Shown: positions 59,304 through 64,000 of the stretch, piece after piece | How the letters are laid out: each line of letters starts with the position of its first letter | Numbering within the stretch: position 1 is the stretch's first letter | Source of the DNA: Spirodela intermedia | Taxonomy: Eukaryota > Streptophyta > Magnoliopsida > Alismatales > Araceae | Assembly (NCBI GenBank): GCA_902729315.2 | Contig: LR746272.1 | Coordinates: 1,736,001-1,800,000, forward strand | Reading direction: 5' to 3' | Length of the DNA: 64,000 nucleotides | Notes under the pieces: generated by a model | The model's input: only the letters and a program-made list of their open reading frames with translations | Told to the model about the DNA's origin: nothing | Databases searched by the model: none | Program-made: the position numbers and the translations under genes

Positions 59304-62300
59304 ATGGCGTCTCCTGGAGTAGTATGTTTCGTCGGTCTCGACGAGCTGAGCCTGGAAATGGCTGCGCTACTCGTCAAGTCGGGATACCGGATCAAGGCGT
59401 TCCAGGTGACAGATCTCCTGCTCACTCGTCTCAATTTGCGTTGTCCTTTCGTTTTCTGGGAATCACATTGATCAGGACCACTCCTCGGGAGTTTAGTCGT
59501 TCTTGCCTCACAGCTAGAGAGATGAAGTTGAGACATGAGTGTTGCGTGCGGCTTGTCTCCTCTGTCCACGTTTCCCGCGTTCATGTGCTCGTTTTTAACA
59601 GTAATATGATTGAGTTTGTCCGCAGGCTGCTCATTGTGCCTTGATGGATCAGTTCCTGGAAGTGGGAGGTTCAAAATGTGATATCATAGGGGAGGCCGGA
59701 AAAGGTTGATCGATATGTTTATTCCTGTTTTACTCTCTTCGTCTCTTTACACTATCTTAAAGTTTACTACTGCAATTCACTTTTTTTTTTTGAACGCACA
59801 CTGGCATCTTTCTGCACTTTTTCTAGTAGGATTTCGAATAGGTGCCTTATGGTTGCATCACGTACGTTCATGCGGCATTTTGTCTTTATCTGGCGTTGAT
59901 TTATACATTTGTGCAGCTTCTCCAACTGCTTGAGGCTTGAAATTACTCATTCAAAGATCTCTATTATTACCAAGTCTAAATGAATTGTTCTCGTATTACT
60001 TTTCCCTTGCTTCAGATGTGACAGCATTGATTGTGACTGCTACTGGTGAAGTATATGATGAATTGATCGCCGCAAAACAGGGTATGCCTAAATGCCAGTA
60101 CAGCATATTCTTGTGGCTCGTTTAGTCGTGTCGTTATGCTCCCATAATCGAAAAGGATGTTCAAATATTCTGTAGGACTATGCAAAGGTACAGTTATCGT
60201 CATAAGGTCAACAGTACCGCTCAAACATGCCCAGACATTAGAGAAGCATTTTAATGGTAAGATAAATACCGCTCATACAGAATCAAGTGTTCATGGTGAT
60301 ACTGTATGATGCGGTTTGTTTGACAGCTGGACGGTTTTAAGTAATTTCTGTTTTGGTTGAGATTAGCTCAAAGCCTTTCCATAGACAGTTATTTTGCATG
60401 ACTAACTTGTCATTGTCTATCCCTTGTCTGTTAATAGATGACTATAAGCATGTCGTCACTTACATAAAGCACATGGAGGCCTACATCCTCTAAATAGTTA
60501 ATCTATCATAAAATTTAATGATTGTTTGCAAACCCTGCGAAGCAATGTTGATGTTTCTTAAATTTCACAATTAACCCAAGATTCTGACATGAAGCCAGAG
60601 TTTGTCTCTTTGTTCATGTTACAAATAGCATTTGCATGTTCAAGTCTCTAAGTTAAAGAATTTCCACAAGATTTTTCAAGAATCAACGCAAAGTGTGTGA
60701 TTCAGTATGATCGTGTAAAGTATCATAATTCTGACTCTTGGCTCTTGATGAAAGCATATTGGACACTCTTGTATCTTCGTGGTCCTTTCACGGATTTCTG
60801 GTGAATGCAAGGCATCAAGATCAGGTCTCATGATCAAGTACACAGTTCTATTTTTTTCTCCAAAGTAAATCTTATTGAAATACGAAATTAGTGAAATTCA
60901 GTAATCTTCATAAAAGTAAGCCTAAAATTGCATTACCTAATGCATTTAAAGCTTCCAAGTAAAACCATTTTTCATGATAACAAACTTCACATGAAATGGG
61001 CAGGGCGTTTCTGTTTATCAGAGAAGCCCATAGAGAAGATTATATCGAACGAATAAAACAAGACTTTCATTATTTATCCGTTTTTAGTTATCATTTTAGA
61101 AAGGGGGTAAATGCTTTTGATTCAGCAATTGAATTATTTGGCATGATGATTATGTGTATTTTTCAGCGACAGGGGATATGGTTGTTGTTGGTGTACATGT
61201 ATTAAGGGTCGCGTCAGATGCTTTTAATGGCAAAATTATGGTGAGATTATAAGACTAAACTATTATTTTGCTGTCTTGTTCCCAAGTTACATAGCCATTT
61301 GGTTGAGACATCTTCACCAATGATTACATAAAACTATTTTTTTTGTACTCAGATTGCTGCATTTGGGCAACAGGAAGTAACAAGAACGGCAGAACCTGTT
61401 CTTTCTGGTATGTAATATCCTAATATTGTACATCGTTTCTTAATTTGGAATGTTCTTTCATGAACTAGAGACTTTGTACAAGGGTTCTTCTTGCAAGGTA
61501 GGCGTTTATTCTGACTGCTCGGTATGTTGCACAGCAATGAGTGAAAACATTTATATCCTTGATGGGGAAGTTTGTGCCAGCAGGTTTGTTCTTTCACATA
61601 ATTTAGTTTCCTAGTTATGGTATTTAAAATTTATTTTGGAGATCGTTATTGAAAAATGGTTTCTCTAAGTGCTTTGTAAAAAAAATATTGGGTTTAAATT
61701 TATAAGTCTATAATTTTGGTTCTTGTATGTTTCAGTCTTATCATTTAAAGTAATCTATGCAACGTAGTTCGTTCAGATCCATTTCAATCCAATCATTTTT
61801 TTGTGATCTTTTATGCAGTAAAGTCAGAACGGTAAATGAGCTCCTGAAGGCTATCCATTTTTCTGCTTCCTTGGAGGCTATTTTCCTCGGTGCAAAGGCT
61901 GGGATCCATCCATGGATTCTGTATGACATAATTTCTAATGCTGCTGGAAGCTCATGGTGATGGCCCTGACCTGCTGCCAAATTACTTTTGGTCACACGAG
62001 AATTATCTTTTTAGATTACCATGTTTACCTTTCCAATTAAATGGGAAGTATCTTAAGATTATACCGTACCACAGGGACATGACATACTCTTCATCCACAA
62101 GATTTTTCTTGCATATTTTATAATTTTCTTGGCACTTCATTTTTACGTGGATAAGAGTTAGGAGATATTTTTTATTCTTCCGAGAAGGAGATGGATTATT
62201 ACACTTTGGACTCATCTGATAACTTAAGGCAGATTTCTTTTGTTGAGTTTCGTATTATGTCTTAAAATGTGGGATATCGTTCAAACGAAATGATTTGCAG

Positions 62301-64000
62301 AAGTATATAGTAGATATTTGAGTTAGACTTTCATTCCTCGTATGCCTGAAAACAAAATCGACATATTCAGATTTAGTTGTATTCTCGTTAGAGATATAAC
62401 ATAGTGTTTATTATGCTGTGGGTCAATTCGTCCATTCACATACTTTGATTATTTAGTTGATGTCTGATTTTAATTTTTAACATTTTCCTTTTTTTCATGA
62501 GGGGTCTGTACGGTCAGATTCCAGAAGCTCTAAAATCTGTTATTTCTGAAATAATATTTAAGCAGTTTGATTAGCTTCAACCATCCCAAATCTTTAAGCT
62601 CATTTTGGTGTTGAGGGACCATTATGAATGTGAACATACAATGGGAGCAGATGGGTTTTTTCTTTCTGATGATTCTGAGTTTGAGTCCTCTAGTCCTTAA
62701 TAATGTGACCAGTTTCTGGTCAACATTTAACTACATGATCCCATACAGGGCCAGATCAAGCCAATGACGACAAGAGTTGATGGGCAAAGAGCAGCTCTTC
62801 TAGGAACCATTCCCTTAGTGTTTCATTTGTTGTGTTTTTGTCAGTTAGTGGATAAAGGGACTGCCTTCTAGAATTTGTTGACAACATGAGGATACTTTTC
62901 TTTGGTTCTTCTTGGGTCTCTGTGATGATGACTTCCCTTGACTAGTGATAGCTGTGCTCAAAATTTTACATGGTGTGACTAGAAGATTTATTGTGTTTCT
63001 TGGTTTTGTCTTCTACTGTCTCTGAGAACTGAACGAATTTGTGCAGGATATTTGTAGATATTATTCCAAAAATGTTGAAGGGTGACAATTCCTTACAGCT
63101 TTCTTTGAATAGTTTACTAGAAAGTGTGGTAAGTTTGAATTTACATTGTATTTCACTTTCTGTGGCCTAGTTTACCTTAGAAGCTACATGTGTGACCGTG
63201 CAAATAAATATCTCATACACTCATGATTGTCATATCTTGTGTCAGCTGCCAATCTCTTTGTCTCATCTTTCAGTCTTCTGCATTTATTTTTTTTGGTGGA
63301 AGTGTTCAGCATCAACATAAATGAAATGTCTTGTGCTTTCGAATTAATTTCACCTGTTGCCTTTAAATATGATTATCATGTGTTATCATCGTTCAAGGTG
63401 TTCTTTGCACCGAAAGGTAAAATGCATCTGTTCTTTGCACCTGTGAGGCATTAGATGAGCCATTTTGCCCTACCATCAGATTTAGAGCGAGTTCTTTTTG
63501 TTCCAGAATCAATTTACAATATATTCGTATAATATTTGTAAAAACTAATATTTGGAATTATTCCAATTGAATTCTCATTTATCTAACTATGGCCGAGAAA
63601 GCACTCTGAAGTACATCTTTATACAAGGGCACAATAAGGATGAAGGCACATGCCCATTCTGTAGTGTTCAATGAGATGACCACTTGCCTGTCCATCAAGT
63701 TATCATGCAGACATTAGATTCGACCACCATCTCCCGAAGATGATTGGAGGATATATTGAATTCCCATGATGATAAAGAGAGTTGATTTTACACATTTAGA
63801 AAAGTTGTTATATTTGGAAACATTTACGTATATTATCTTTTATCTATTTATTCAATGCAATGGGTAAAGGAAAGAGACTATACCACAGAAAAAATTCACC
63901 GTTTAAAAAAAAAGTGGCTAGAATTGCCTGGTCTAGACTTGCCATCCAAATACCTGATTAGAACCGCGGAATGCCTGTCCATCAAGTTTCCATGCATGGT
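59304..64000 (+). CDS. Fused dehydrogenase-like / sugar-acid kinase / class II aldolase protein, N-terminal part (runs off window)
   Basis: Resembles the N-terminus of the large plant protein annotated in Arabidopsis as a ketose-bisphosphate aldolase class II family protein, whose N-terminal part has two 3-hydroxyisobutyrate dehydrogenase-like NAD-binding modules. Visible exons: 59304-59405, 59626-59704, 60016-60081, 60176-60256, 61167-61240, 61353-61407, 61535-61583, 61819-61956 and 63047-63128. They join in frame and give about 208 residues. The start MASPGVVCFVGLDELSLEMA forms a Rossmann-like fold opening. TVIVIRSTVPLKHAQTLEKH matches the strand after the NAD site. VRTVNELLKAIHFSASLEA, then GIHPWILYDIISNAAGSSW, match the C-terminal helical part of the first module, including the NELL and GxHPW pattern. 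The kinase and aldolase domains would lie past 64,000. Whether the N-terminal module is catalytically active is not clear from the sequence. Confidence 0.85.
63129..64000 (+). other. Intron of the aldolase-family gene (incomplete)
   Basis: After the GTAAGT donor at 63,129 no further exon with family similarity is visible. The region is AT-rich. A near-identical 25-bp segment starting TGCCTGTCCATCAAGTT occurs at about 63,686 and again at about 63,974. Confidence 0.6.

Overview
This is a nuclear genomic window from a flowering plant. Its genes have many introns with GT-AG boundaries, several introns of 2-4 kb contain decayed transposon sequence, and every gene belongs to a plant family, including an R2R3-MYB, a TIFY/JAZ repressor, an IREH1-type AGC kinase and a plant-type fused aldolase protein. 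GA/CT microsatellites are unusually common. The clade cannot be fixed from the sequence alone.

Layout from left to right. (1) 1-22,385, plus strand: the 3' two thirds of MED23, a Mediator tail subunit. Fourteen exons join in one frame and give the C-terminal 970 residues; the 5' end lies outside the window. Its introns hold a Ty1/copia relic, a broken MYB repeat between direct repeats, and small local duplications. (2) 24,895-26,129, plus: a three-exon R2R3-MYB of the MYB20/42/43/85 type, with a TATA box and CT-rich leader. (3) 29,957-36,253, minus: an eleven-exon NOP53/SMO4-type 60S ribosome biogenesis gene. (4) 36,827-38,958, minus: a seven-exon TIFY6-type JAZ jasmonate repressor with G-boxes upstream. 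(5) 40,236-44,167, minus: a three-exon PUX2-type protein with PUB and UBX domains, a CDC48/p97 adaptor. (6) 44,986-57,887, plus: a seventeen-exon IREH1-type AGC kinase, divergent from PUX2 across an 818-bp promoter region; its reading frame is off by one base near the end of the kinase domain. (7) 59,304 to beyond the window end, plus: the first nine exons of a gene resembling the Arabidopsis fused 3-hydroxyisobutyrate dehydrogenase-like / sugar-acid kinase / class II aldolase protein.

The genes are unrelated single-copy loci and do not form a pathway cluster. Shared features are CT/GA tracts in the leaders or promoters of most genes, and telo-box motifs at NOP53 and IREH1. Exon models were built by hand from splice signals, frame continuity and family similarity. 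In six of the seven genes the exon phases add up exactly; IREH1 is the exception. I saw no convincing tRNA, rRNA or CRISPR feature. The main observations are the IREH1 frame break, the relic MYB in a MED23 intron, a 22-bp-arm hairpin in a NOP53 intron, and the G-box cluster upstream of JAZ.
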